Of a DNA stretch of 64,000 nucleotides, positions 21,925 to 33,100 are shown in pieces (the first letter of the stretch is position 1; each line of letters begins with the position of its first letter). Origin of the DNA: Alitta virens (lineage: Eukaryota; Annelida; Polychaeta; Phyllodocida; Nereididae). A program made the position numbers and the translations under genes. The notes under the pieces are model-generated. The model had not been told where the DNA came from. It did no database searches and saw only the letters and a program-made list of their open reading frames with translations. Location: NCBI GenBank assembly GCA_932294295.1, contig OW028583.1, positions 2,232,501-2,296,500 of the forward strand, in the 5' to 3' direction.

Positions 21925-23864
21925 ATGAGGAGCATCACTGTCTTATTCTTCTTAATTGCACTTATCTGCCTAGCTGCTGCAGACTACTACCAAGTGTGAG
22001 TATATTTCATTTATATCTAATTAACGTTCATCATAATTCGATTACATACATTCACTCTCAAGACAAACCAGAGTACATGCAGTAACCCAGTAAGTCACAT
22101 ACATGCAAAGACTATTGAATGTAGCCTAAATGGGGAGTAAACCTTTACTCTTAAAAGTTTACCATCCTACGGGGAATTAGTGGAAATAGGAGTCCTTTTT
22201 GACATGGGCCCTCCAATTCAATTGTGTTTAAGATGAACTACAGTTAGTTTCATTAAAAACGGCCCGTCAAATTGAAACTAGACAAAGCTGTAATAGCTGG
22301 CTACTCAAAATCGGATCTAAAAGTACATATTTATGATATATTAGATTAATTTCTTACATTTACCAATGTTTATATTTATCTGGTGAAAGATGTAAGCCGA
22401 TTATTAGCTATAGAAGTAGACAGAAGCAGCTGGCTTTAGCGTGTTTAGACCATAGCCAGGTGCAGGTCGCTACAGACAGCTAGAGTCGACCGTATTTTAT
22501 GAAACTAACTGTATACTATGTTTTGATTATTTGCTAAGAGTGTTGTACTTTGCATGGATCTATTGGCTTAATGTTTGGGCAATAAAACACCTTAACTGAA
22601 AAGTGTTCTCTGTGACTAAAGATGAGTCAATCTGACAATTTTTTAGTGCAACATGTATTATTATTTACACAACAGTAAGAACTTTCCTGTCTTGCACAGA
22701 CATAACTAGCTCCAATCAGAAAACTTGTTTCCACAAGGTAACAATAGAGTCTTTTCACTGAATTCAGCAAGACATAAGTCTTTCCTCTCCTCTTATTACT
22801 CATTTTGCTTTTCAGACATAGTAGGTCATAACTAACTGATTCCATGAATATTATTTTCTCAGGGAAATAACAGAAATCAACTATTCGATAGGATGTCAAA
22901 TATAAAAATGCAAATACACATTAAAATGCACTAGAAATACTGCTGCTAGTATGCAGTTTGCTTCAGCAAATCAGAGTCAAGGGTGGGACCTTTTTCAGCA
23001 AATAGAATTGCAGTATTCTGTCATAGCCACCTGGTGGAAATATAGAGAACCTTTCCGTAAAAATCCACTAGCCATTTGAATCAATACATAGATCAATGAA
23101 ATAAAACAAAACAATGGCTCTGATCATTATTCCACATGCAAAATCACTCTACATTTAGACAAAACTATAACAATAGCTTTGCGACAAGATACAGACAGTA
23201 AATTTAACAGACTACGACAAAGGCATAGGTATCACAGAAAACGACTTAAAACGACAAGACCTCATTATGATCTTCTGCGGTCTGTTTCAGTCCCTCCTAT
23301 ATCCCTTACTTGCTTGGAACAGACAACTACTTGCAATATGTTGTCCACCGCAAAAGAATGGACAGTGCAGGAATCTATGAAGAAACAGGAGACGAGCATC
23401 ATAATGGCGTATTCGGACTTGATCATGGTCACGGACATAAAAGTCGACATGATGGTTACGGCAATCGTGGCCATGGCCACAAAGATGATCATCACAGCAA
23501 CAAAGATGATCATCACGGCTACAAAGATTATCATCATGGCTACAAAGATGATCATCACGGCTACAAAGATGATCATCATGGCTACAAAGATGATCATCAC
23601 GGTCATGGACATAAAGATGATTATCATGGACATGGCTACAAAAATGACAATCACGGCTACAAAGATGATTATCATGGCCAAAATGATGATTATGGTCATG
23701 GCCATGGGCACAAAGATGATTATCATGGATACGACAAACACGACGGGCACCATGGTCGAAGAAATCATGGTCGTCACGGTCACGATGATGACGAATATGA
23801 TCAAGGAGACAAACATCTCGGTTATGGAGATGTTGGCTACGGACTGCGTTTACGCTCACATTAA
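21925..23864 (+). CDS. Gene D: secreted His/Asp/Lys/Gly-rich repeat protein (two exons, 214 aa)
   Basis: Exons 21925-21995 (71 nt, the same length and phase as gene C exon 1) and 23291-23864, with a GTGAGT donor and a TGTTTCAG acceptor; the phase-2 codon reads Val and the frame is open to TAA. Residues 1-19 (MRSITVLFFLIALICLAAA) are a signal peptide. After a short Tyr-rich stretch comes DSAGIYEETG (about 48-57), shared with gene C. Then about twelve imperfect repeats built on KDDHHGY (from about residue 80) give a His/Asp-rich chain, and the C-terminus is GYGDVGYG-like with no cysteine. AATAAA lies at 23887-23892. The His/Asp density suggests metal binding or pH-dependent assembly; that is inference. 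Exon 1 could also splice in frame to the downstream terminal exons of E. Confidence 0.8.
22241..22511 (+). mobile_element. Tc1/mariner-like MITE (CAGTTAGTTTCAT), copy b, in gene D intron
   Basis: CAGTTAGTTTCATTAAAAA on the left and ATGAAACTAACTG on the right are near-perfect inverted repeats, flanked by TA. This is the cleanest copy in the window. Confidence 0.9.
22748..23071 (-). repeat. Dispersed repeat R1, copy 2 (reverse), in gene D intron
   Basis: Reverse complement of the sequence at 7612-7906, slightly longer at its 5' end (AAAGGTTCTCTATATTTCCA). The minus-strand open frame over it also appears, diverged, in the R1 copy at 38335-38517, so it is repeat sequence, not a gene. Confidence 0.8.
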
Positions 23865-23892
23865 ATTTGATTATAATCGTTTTAGAAATAAA

Positions 23893-24312
23893 GTCATCTG
23901 GCATGACTTCTAAGCAAAATACAGTGGTTTGTTCATTGTCATAACAACAAGTATGAAGTAGCGTTATGCTTGCATCATTCTATGATACAAGTTGAACTTG
24001 AATATCTGGATTTGCAGTTCCAAATGGAAGGCAGTGTTAGATCAGTATTTTGTTCACATGGGACAAGAAAATTATATTGCCCAAATCAGACATAAGCACC
24101 TACAACTTCATCTACATATTAATGCTGAAAAAAAAAATTTATGATTGGACATCTATTTTATAGCTAGAGGCAGGAGAACAAATCAGTCCTGATTCTGCTC
24201 TGTTAACTATCACAAAACATGACAACAATGTGTCCACCAGGTGGCTCTGTTAATGGACTTCTTCAATCAACTAGTGGTGACATCTAGTGTTTCTTCTTGC
24301 CAACAAGATGAA
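23893..24312. other. Gene-free interval after gene D
   Basis: Non-coding flank of gene D. No first exon with a signal peptide was found here or further down to 25440 that could serve gene E. Confidence 0.5.
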
Positions 24313-24408
24313 GACTACCAACCTGATTTTGAAGTCATGATGAGAAAAAGTTCCCAAGGATTTGGACAAGTTTATGATGAGACAGGATCTCACAAACAAA
24401 CAATTTAA
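24313..24408 (+). pseudogene. Possible relic of a gene C/D-type exon
   Basis: One frame reads a Tyr/Asp-rich stretch ending GFGQVYDETGSH, then a stop at 24406. This resembles DSAGIYEETGDEH of gene D and DQLGIYEES of gene C, and it sits on the same strand in the same cluster. The repeat region that would follow is missing, and no acceptor of the expected phase was identified, so a decayed duplicate exon is more likely than an active gene. Confidence 0.35.
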
Positions 24409-25440
24409 TGGAGCCTGATGGGCCTGGATATAACATGTCAAATTAGTGTTAAATTTCAGACCATAGATTTGTGGTTATATTTTAATATCAGGATCCTTTC
24501 TACACTGCTGTGATTGACTATAACCAGGAAAAGCACATGTACTTCAGACTCAGGAATGAAAACACATGGAATTGAGCTAATTATTTTATGAAGTGTAGGT
24601 ATAGACATACTGAAGTCTCAGATAGTCCAGCAAATTGACTAAACAAGGACTATAACTCTTTCTCAGAAGAAGATATAATCAGATATGAAAATCTGCAATT
24701 AAACAAGCAAGGCATCAAAATGTGATACCCTGGTCGTTATTCGAGAAACTACAAAACTATTCAACATATTTGATCAAATTTAATAATCCTGGCCTGAAAT
24801 GTTGCATCGCACATTGAGGCTCCACACAAGTTCAGAACTAATCAGTAACACATTATTTTTAACTAGAAGTTCCAACAGATGTAATCAAGCCTGGACAGAA
24901 CAGTAAAGACATTTTTTTTGCCCACTGAAACTGCTGCTGGAATGAATTATGATGATAGCCAATTGTTAAAAATGATTTTTTCCCCCACCATATTATTTAA
25001 TTATTAACAGGGGTACGATATATCCTTTGTTCATCAATTTTTATATTCAAAATATATATTTATTTATGGAGTATCTATTTATTTATTTATTTGTGAGCAT
25101 CACATTTGTAAATTGTATTATGGAGTAAATCTTCAAACACTGTTACTCATTTAACTGGGTTTTAACAGTTGGCCAACACATGTTTCAGTTTTGCAGTTTT
25201 GTATAACAATTGCATTATACCAGAAGCTTGATAAAATAAATAAGCCTAATAAAATTGTAAATATGCTGTCATTCTATATAATATATTTTTCATATATACT
25301 TTTTTCTTTAAATTTAAACATATTTTAAAACAATACTCAAATGCTTGCCCTATAATAATTTTCCAAAAATAATTTCTCGTAATGAATTTGAAATATAATA
25401 TCTATAACATTTCAAACATACTGTGTGACCCAAATTTTCC
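24409..25440. other. Gene-free AT-rich interval
   Basis: No gene is seen. A 27-codon Tyr-containing frame follows a possible acceptor near 24492 but has no further support. Confidence 0.4.
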
Positions 25441-26096
25441 TTGTAATAATCATATGAATAACTCATACGTTGCGTTTTCAGAAGCTATCAAGGATTCTAT
25501 GACGACAAATACTATGACTGTTAATGCTTGAGATTTATCACAATATGACAATCTTTTATATGTTGCATTTTTAGATACTCACTTGAGATTTCTCAATAAT
25601 ATGAATATCTGAATATCTCAAACGTTGCGTTTTCAGAAGCTATCAAGGATTCTATGACGACAAATACTATGACTGTTAATGCTTGAGATTTATCACAATA
25701 TGACAATCTTTTATATGTTGCATTTTTAGATACTCACTTGAGATTTCCCTCTAATATGAATATCTGAATATCTCATACGTTGCATTTTCAGAAGCTATCA
25801 AGGATTCTATGACGACAAATACTATGACTGTTAATGCTTGAGATTTATCACAATATGACAATCTTTTATATGTTGCATTTTTAGATACTCACTTGAGATT
25901 TCCCTCTAATATGAATATCTGAATATCTCATACGTTGCATTTTCAGAAGCTATCAAGGCTATGATGACAAATTCTATGATTGTAAATGCTTGAGATTTCT
26001 CACTATGTGAAAATCTCAAATTTCTGTTGCATTTTTAGATGATTATAAACACTTAGATTTCTCGCTATATCAATACCTTATATATTTCATCTTCAG
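25441..26096 (+). repeat. 155-bp tandem array of 3' splice site plus mini-exon
   Basis: Four units start their exon-like part at 25482, 25637, 25792 and 25947 (spacing exactly 155), and the E terminal exon starts at 26097 (spacing 150). Units 1-3 each read CGTT(G/A)CGTTTTCAG-type acceptor, one nucleotide, then codons for SYQGFYDDKYYDC and TAA. Unit 4 has lost one codon and its stop. The homologous start of the last exon reads NYRGLFDDDKYYYPK. Confidence 0.9.
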
Positions 26097-26241
26097 GAAC
26101 TACCGAGGCCTATTTGATGACGACAAGTACTACTACCCCAAACATCACCACGCTCACTACCACCGCGACCAAGACCAAGGACATGTCTACCATGAGGCTA
26201 ATTACTACCCAGGGAAATTCAAATTAGGTTTTGGTCATTAA
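26097..26241 (+). CDS. Gene E terminal exon: Tyr/His-rich secreted-type tail
   Basis: After a CATCTTCAG acceptor and one split-codon base, the frame gives 47 residues and TAA at 26239-26241: Tyr/His/Asp-rich, starting NYRGLFDDDKYYY and ending GKFKLGFGH. AATAAA lies at 26376-26381. The acceptor phase fits the phase-2 donor of gene D exon 1 (21995), which would make a 71-aa secreted protein with the gene D signal peptide. I found no separate signal exon between 23893 and 26096. It is therefore either an alternative last exon of D or the survivor of a gene whose first exon I missed. Four upstream near-copies of its acceptor and first 13 codons could be used instead of it. Function unknown. Confidence 0.6.
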
Positions 26242-26381
26242 ACGGAAAATGGGCTGTTTCATTTCATGGCGTTGTCTCCTCAGGAAGATGTGAAATATTG
26301 TTTAATTGTGCTCAGGGATGTTTGCGTAAAAAGTTGGAATTGATCTATTTTTGATAATTTTATGTTATTTTGTGTAATAAA

Positions 26382-26598
26382 ATTTTGAGAAGGAAAATTT
26401 AGACTATTTTGTATTCATTTCACTAAATTTGAAAAAGGATCTGCTTCAGGTGGCAGCATCCGGCTAGGATTTCATCAAATAGATACCCACGTTTAATATG
26501 GAAATAGGGTCTTGAATAATCCTTCATATAACAAATATACCCCCTACTATAAAGAAATCTAAAAGGGCATGAAATTTTGAAAATATTACGTTGGCATA
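26382..26598. other. Gene E 3' flank
   Basis: Non-coding; nothing recognised before the transposon at 26599. Confidence 0.4.
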
Positions 26599-26966
26599 CT
26601 GTTAGTTTCATAAAATATAGTCGACTCAAGGCAGCTGTAGTGGCCTATTCCTGGCTGTAACTAAAAATGGCTAAAGCCAGCCGCTTCTGTCTACTCCTAG
26701 CTTATAGTCGGCTTACACCTACACCACTTAAAAAATATAAACCTTGGTACATGTAAGAAATGTATCTATGAAAAGATGCATGTCGATTGCACATGCATCT
26801 TTTCAACAAAACTTTACAAATATGCACCAAATGGTGCAGCATGTACATTTAGATCCGACTTAGAGTTGCCAGCTACAGCCAAACAGTTCTGTTTAGTGAC
26901 AGGTAGCATCATATAGCAATATTGTCTAGGTTCAATTTGACAGGCCGTTTTTAATGAAACTAACTG
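26599..26966 (-). mobile_element. Tc1/mariner-like MITE (CAGTTAGTTTCAT), copy c, reverse
   Basis: Left end CTGTTAGTTTCAT (one mismatch to the family) and right end ATGAAACTAACTG, both flanked by TA. The interior is the family sequence in reverse orientation, with a small hairpin AAAGATGCATG/CATGCATCTTTT near 26773-26802. Confidence 0.85.
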
Positions 26967-27620
26967 TATTTTTGTACACATAATGACATTGTAAAAATAA
27001 AAATAAAATTCACTCGGTTGTCACTACACTGAATTCGAAATAATAATTCGTTTCAGGCATCTATCGTGTTTCATTAACAAAGATATTAATCATTGTAAAC
27101 TTTGTACATCCTGTAATGGAAATAGAGCCTTGAATAATCCCTCATAAAAAATCCAAATATAGGTGAATTTCTTGATGGAGAACATTTATGTCATTGGCTA
27201 TATCTTAATTCATAAGCAAGTCAAACCCCAAGGGACCAACGTAAGATGAAGTTTCAACTAGAATTATCAATATGACTACTTACAAGATTTAGTTGATTAA
27301 ATAGGTAATCAAACTTTCCACTGTTTCCAGACAGCATACACAGTCAAAATATCCATATATGAATACATAATTAGAAAAAAACAGTGGTTAGATATATATA
27401 GAATGGTACACATTTCCATTTAATTAATTTCAAATGGCAATTTTACAGACAATATTTAGCACAATGGAACCACAGAATTGCAAATTTGATCGTCAGAGTT
27501 TAGTAAACTTGCCAAAAGAAGGTTTTATAGGAAGTTAGCCATTATAACTAATGATGATATAGGCCTACACTATACCGATCCACCAGAGATGTAGGGACTG
27601 ATTCCAAACCAAAGGTTTTT
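26967..27620. other. Gene-free interval
   Basis: AT-rich, no gene. Nothing is supported apart from scattered A/T runs. Confidence 0.45.
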
Positions 27621-27873
27621 TTATAGCGGACCCAGATTTATGACCATATTTCACAAGCCTCATTGCCAGGCCTATGATGTAAAATCCTTGAAATGTAATT
27701 ATGACGTCACAAACTAATGTAGTTATGACAGCGGTTTCATCTTCACGGTAAAGACAGCGTTTATTTTTGCTTATCTACACCAAATTGTGCCAGAACTAAA
27801 ACTTGTGAAATATTTGATAAAATTTTATTTTTAATAGCCTCCAAATATGGGCATAAATTAGGGTCCGCTATAA
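27621..27873. mobile_element. MITE with TTATAGCGGACCC termini
   Basis: The left end TTATAGCGGACCCAGATTTA is mirrored by TAAATTAGGGTCCGCTATAA at the right end; the 253-bp interior is non-coding. It is the only copy seen in this window. Confidence 0.75.
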
Positions 27874-27992
27874 TGCACTAAACCCAGTAATTTTTGTAAA
27901 CAATCACTATTTGAAGTAAAACATGTCATATTATTGTCAAATCATCAAAGAATCTGGGAATTAGGCCTTCTTGCAGACTTTTGAATGTTGTA

Positions 27993-28574
27993 CAGTTAGT
28001 TTTATTAAAAACGCCCTTTCAAATTGAACCTAGACAAAGCTAGACAACTTCTGCTATACAATGCTACCTGCTACTAAACAGAACTGTCTGGCTATAGCTG
28101 GCTACTGGAAGGCGGATCTAAAAGTACATGCAGTTACGCACATTATTAATTTCTTTCTTACAGAAGAGAGGCATGTCTATTGCACATACATATTACTCTA
28201 TATTGGAGATATTTCTTACATTTATGAAGGTTTATATTTTTTTCAGTGGAGGAAGGTGTTGGTTGGTTGGTGATTAGGGCTTTACATCCTGTATTTCTGC
28301 ACCAGTTGGGCTAATTAGGACAGGCAGAGACCATGGCAATGAGACGAAGGATGAAACAGCCATCCAACTTAGGCTCGACCGGGAATCGAACCCGGGACCC
28401 AGCGGTTGGAAGCCCAGAGCGCTACCTCTGAGCTAGTCCCCCGCCCCAGTGGAGGAAGGTGTAAGCCAACTATAAGCTAGGAGTAGACAGAAGCGGCTAA
28501 AGCCAGTTTTAGCTACAGCCAGTAATAGGTCACTACAGCTGTCTAGAGTCAACCATATTTTATGAAACTAACTG
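27993..28574 (+). mobile_element. Tc1/mariner-like MITE (CAGTTAGTTTCAT), copy d, with nested SINE
   Basis: Left end CAGTTAGTTTTATTAAAAA after TA, right end ATGAAACTAACTG. The element is interrupted at 28260-28446 by a SINE with a 16-bp target duplication. Confidence 0.85.
28260..28446 (-). mobile_element. tRNA-derived SINE inserted in a MITE
   Basis: Flanked by the direct repeat CAGTGGAGGAAGGTGT at 28244-28259 and 28447-28462. On the minus strand it starts with a tRNA-like head (28440-28373; box A GGTAGCGCTCTGG, anticodon-arm position TTCCAA, box B GGTTCGATTCCC). The body contains AAGTTGGATGGCTGTTTCAT, the same body as at 38165-38230 and 42767-42805. The tRNA-like part is a SINE promoter, not a functional tRNA gene. 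Confidence 0.9.
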
Positions 28575-28977
28575 TGTGTATTGTGATAAACCATCAATTA
28601 GAAAGGTAAATCTAGGTATGTTGCTGATGTTCCACTTGTCATGACCAAAAATTTGACTTCATTACAAACGCCCAGGGTAGCCAAAGTTACCCCTGTGTGA
28701 GGTAACATTGGCCACCCCTTATTTTGTTGCATAAATCTGCAAAGCTGTATGGCGCATACATGTATATATCTTCCTATATAAGCACCATTAGGAGGCTTAG
28801 GAGGCATGAATTGTATTAGCTTAATGTTTGGAGATCAAAAATAGTATCTTACACCAGGTGGTGCTCACGTTCTATTATACTGTGGCGCCACTGTGTGTCA
28901 GGAGTTATGTTCGAATAATACAACAGTCTTTACAGTTATGATTTGCATTCATAAGATGTTTGCGACCAGGGTTGGCA

Positions 28978-29313
28978 GATTTAAATAGCTATTCAAATCA
29001 TTGATTAAAATCGTGATTTAAATGAAGGCAAAACAATTTAAAAAAACAGTAGTAGTTTAGTAGTGATTTTTTTTCTTCCTCAAATTATTTGGAATTTAAC
29101 GAGTTTATTCGGTTGAAGACTATATTTTTTGAAACTCCAAACACGTTTTTGAATACAACTAGATTTTTCAAAGTTGATAAAAAAATATATATATATTGTT
29201 AAATAAGTCAAAGTTCTGTTAATTTTTGAGCGGATTTGTTGATTTTAATCTAAAAAATCCGATTTAAATTAAAAAAAATTATTATTTTTAAATCATGATT
29301 TTTAACAACCCTG
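28978..29313. mobile_element. AT-rich MITE with CAGGGTT termini
   Basis: Left end CAGGGTTGGCAGATTTAAAT, right end AAATCATGATTTTTAACAACCCTG-type; the arms are rich in GATTTAAAT and ATTTAAATC. Termini CAGGGTT/AACCCTG resemble hAT-derived elements; the assignment is tentative. Confidence 0.55.
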
Positions 29314-30113
29314 TTTAATTAAGACTAAGTATTTTGCTATATATATAAGTTTATAATGATGATTTATTTGATCAAGTTTTCAGTAGTCATACTGGACACA
29401 GGCAATTAAGTAAGGTATTAAAAGAAATTGGTGCATTTATCCTCTTACAATTTTCTTGGAACTGATTTGCTCACAAATTTTTGCATTTTTATTTTTTTTG
29501 TTCGTAATATATATTTTGTGCAAATCCTTAGATATATACTGCAGCCAGGTTACAATGTTGGTGTACATAAAAATTAACTGATGCAGCAGTGTTCAACATC
29601 TCAATCATTCACTCAGTGCAGACAACATTCCTATCAGTTGCTGTTTCCCGTCATAGGCTGAGGGTTTGCTGCATCAGCCGTGCTATGTTTACAAAGAACC
29701 TGACGGAATCACTGAATGAAAGAAGCAAATAATAACTAAATAAAAGACAAGAAAATGCATTAAATATGGTACAATCTTTTGCTACAATGTACATTTGTAT
29801 GACAATGTCACCATGGAGGGCTCATAAACTACCATTAATGATAGGTACATGATCAAAGTTCAGTGCATGTACTCATGCAAATTACCTCTACTTCCTTTTG
29901 GTAATTACCTTTAAGTTACGGCCTTAATTCCACATCATTCACTTACACAAATTGTTAGACTATGTCATGATAATTGTGTTATCAATATCTTGCAATTTTA
30001 AATATAATATTGGATGAATATTATGTGATTACGAACTTGTTAAAATGGAATTTTGTAGTCATTAAAGAGTGGATCTGATAGGACATATTTGGATTTAAGA
30101 CTTCACTCATAAA
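29314..30113. other. Gene-free interval upstream of gene F
   Basis: AT-rich and non-coding. A GATGCAGCA/TGCTGCATCA inverted pair lies at about 29580 and 29668. No clear TATA box was found before the gene F start. Confidence 0.4.
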
Positions 30114-33100
30114 ATGACAGGATATACATCAAAGGCCAGGTAAGTGAAAAACCTGTAAATCATTATGACAGGTGAAAATGACAGGTAAATTTATGTTTCC
30201 TTGTTTCAAGTACGTTTCATTTAATTTCTGTTTATTTTGAAATTACAACTACAACACTTGTTGTGTATTTAACCAATTGTTGAATGCATAGCGAAACTCC
30301 TTTTTGGATTCATGTGAATTTGACTGATATCTGCATGGACTATTATTAATTAGTAGTTAATGTTTCAATTTATTTATTTCTCTACTTTATTCTGATCAAT
30401 ATTTTTAACATAATGAAGTATTGGTATTGGCTGACAGCCATGGCCAATATATTTGGCCAACTCTAATTTTTTTCCTTTTAATGTATAGTAAACTTCCATT
30501 GAAATAAAAGAAACTGTAATTACCTTGAAAACTGTGTATGTGGATCTTGTATCATTTGTCAACGAAACAATATTTAAATCAAATTAACATATTATCATAC
30601 TTCTATTATTATCATTTGTATATTATTGTTGTCAATGATCACCGACTATAAAATTAATAAAGTTGTATCTTATCTTATCTTATATATTTTTAACTTATCT
30701 TAACTTAACTCAAGCAAAGACCTTATATCTAATTAGATATAAGGTCTTTGACTCAAGTCAACTTAACTCAACTTAACTCAACATAACATAACTTAACTCA
30801 ACATAACATAACTCAACATAACTTAACTCAACATAACTTAACTTAACTTAACTTAACTTAACTTAACTTAACTTAACTTAACTTAACTTAACTTAACTTA
30901 ACTTAACTTAACTTAACTTAACTTAACTTAACTTATCTTATCTTATCTTACTTATCTTATCTTATCTTATCTTATCTTATCTTATCTTAACTTATCTTAT
31001 CTTATCTTATCTTATCTTATCTTACAAAAATCATTTCAGAAATTATCACTGTAAATACACAAACTAATAATTCTGTTTAGTGTAATTTTATTATCTTGTG
31101 TGATTAATTTTGGTATCTGGCCTGTCTCACCTGCTGTCCTAAGTTCAAATCACTGGCAGTGCCATAATTGAAAGACCAAATTTAATGATTTCTTTGTTCT
31201 GAGTTACCAATTCTTGCCTAGTGTTGGTGGAAAACTTTTTGCTTATTTTCTATAAACATTTATCTATTTATTTCAAGGATTTTGATCCATGCATTTCTGG
31301 TAGCAGCAATACTAGTGCTGCCACCGTGTGGAGGAAGACCAGTGGCCCCATCTGGTGACAACATGCCACTATCAAAGGTCCAACAGCAATCCGACAGGTT
31401 CATCTTTTCCCATATGACAGACCCTGAACCTAACAGAGCTGGGTATGTAAATATAAATCAATAAACTCCACTTAGACTGTTTTCCTATTGTTCTGAGCGG
31501 GCAATTACCAACAAAAATGTCAACTAACTCCCTCCTGAGTGCAAACTGAACTTGTCTTGCGTAATAAAGGCAGTAAAACAAAACAATAATCAAACAAATT
31601 AGTAAATATGCCTAATAGAGTATGAGTTAGTTATATCCCTCATAGTCGGGAGTTAACTAACATTTTTTTTGGTTATATCCCGAAAGCGGAGGGATATAAG
31701 CAACAAAAATGTTAATTAACTTCCGATTATGAGTAACATAACTATTACTTTGACTACCAGGTTGGCTTGACGCTTCAGATAGTGTGCCAAATAGGCTTGA
31801 CATTGGCCCGACGTTGCTCCAACGCCAATTGTCCAGCTCTGGAGTTGAAGGTACCAGGTTTGATTCCTGGCCTGGCAGTTGACTGGGTGACTCGTTAAAT
31901 TAGAAATAATGTACATCAAGTGTTCAGTGATTTTGTAGGCAGAAGTGTGGCATCCAGAGAATAAAATGTGATGAAAATATTGGTCCATGTTTATACAGTC
32001 ATCAACATTTTCTAGGGATAAAATATGCATATGGCAACATTTCATACATTATTTCTGAGCCACTTATGTCTTAAAAATCTGTACAGGAGGTCCCTATATG
32101 AATGAAAATCTGCAAATGTCTTATGAATGCCAAAACTACATAGTTATATTCTGAATAGTCAGGAGTTAACTAACTTTTTTGTTTGTTATATCCCGAAGGC
32201 GGAGGGGTATAAGCAACAAAAATGTAAGTAAACTCCCGACTATGAGGGATATAACTAACTTATACTCCATTGGGCATATTTACTCATTTGTTTGATTGTT
32301 TGTTTTGTTTCGCATGCCTTTATTACGCAAAACAAGTTCAGTTTGCACTCAGGAGGGAGTTAACTAGTTAACAAACATTTTCTTTGGTTATTGCCCGCTC
32401 AGAACAATAGGAAAACAGTCAAACATAAAGCCCATCTATCCTGGTTTGTTTCAGTCACGAGGTGACCACAAGTTACAACGATGCCTTCCGTGAATCAACC
32501 ACTGATGCGATTGATGAAATGATACCTGAACTGAAACTTGGTCAAGGTCAGAGCAAAGGTCAAAAGGTCACAAGGCCGAAGGTCAGTGAAGATCATGCAG
32601 ATTTTACACCAGAAGAACGAAATGACGATGATGCATACTTCGATACACACAACGAAGAATCTCCTGACCGTGACTTTGATAACAAAAGACCTGATTTTGG
32701 TAATGGTTTTGACAAAAAGGCATTCGATAAAGGCAGTAAAGTTTCTGGAAAAACCAACGTAGAACATCAAAGCTATGGCCGTCAAGGTCGACTGAAGAGC
32801 AGTGACCTCGACGGCTTCCAAAGGTCAATGACAGGTCAGTACGCTGCAGTTCTCGATATTGGTGGAGACAACTTCTTCGGCGGGACAGATTTTTTCAAAG
32901 GGAAAACAAATGTGGACTCTTCGTCAGAAGCTGGGAATGGAGATTCATCGCAGTCGCCAAATTACATCAACGAAGAACAAGGTCAAGGTTACAGTGAACG
33001 CGAAGGTTGTGACCTTGATGCATATTCTAGCCGCGAAGGTGAAGGTCGTAACCTTGACACATCCTCTAGCCGCGAAGGTCAGAAAGGTCAAAATGAAGAA

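Noticed and set aside
22627..22899. 90-codon minus frame that reappears near 38335
   Set aside because: Both are the R1 dispersed repeat; the frame is broken in the copies at 7612 and 42805.
23265..23904. Antisense frames opposite gene D
   Set aside because: Mirror of the His/Asp repeat codons; the forward frame has a signal exon, matching splice phase and a polyadenylation signal.
28373..28440. Functional tRNA-Gly gene on the minus strand
   Set aside because: It is the head of a SINE bounded by a 16-bp target duplication and fused to a SINE body with no terminator right after the tRNA part.
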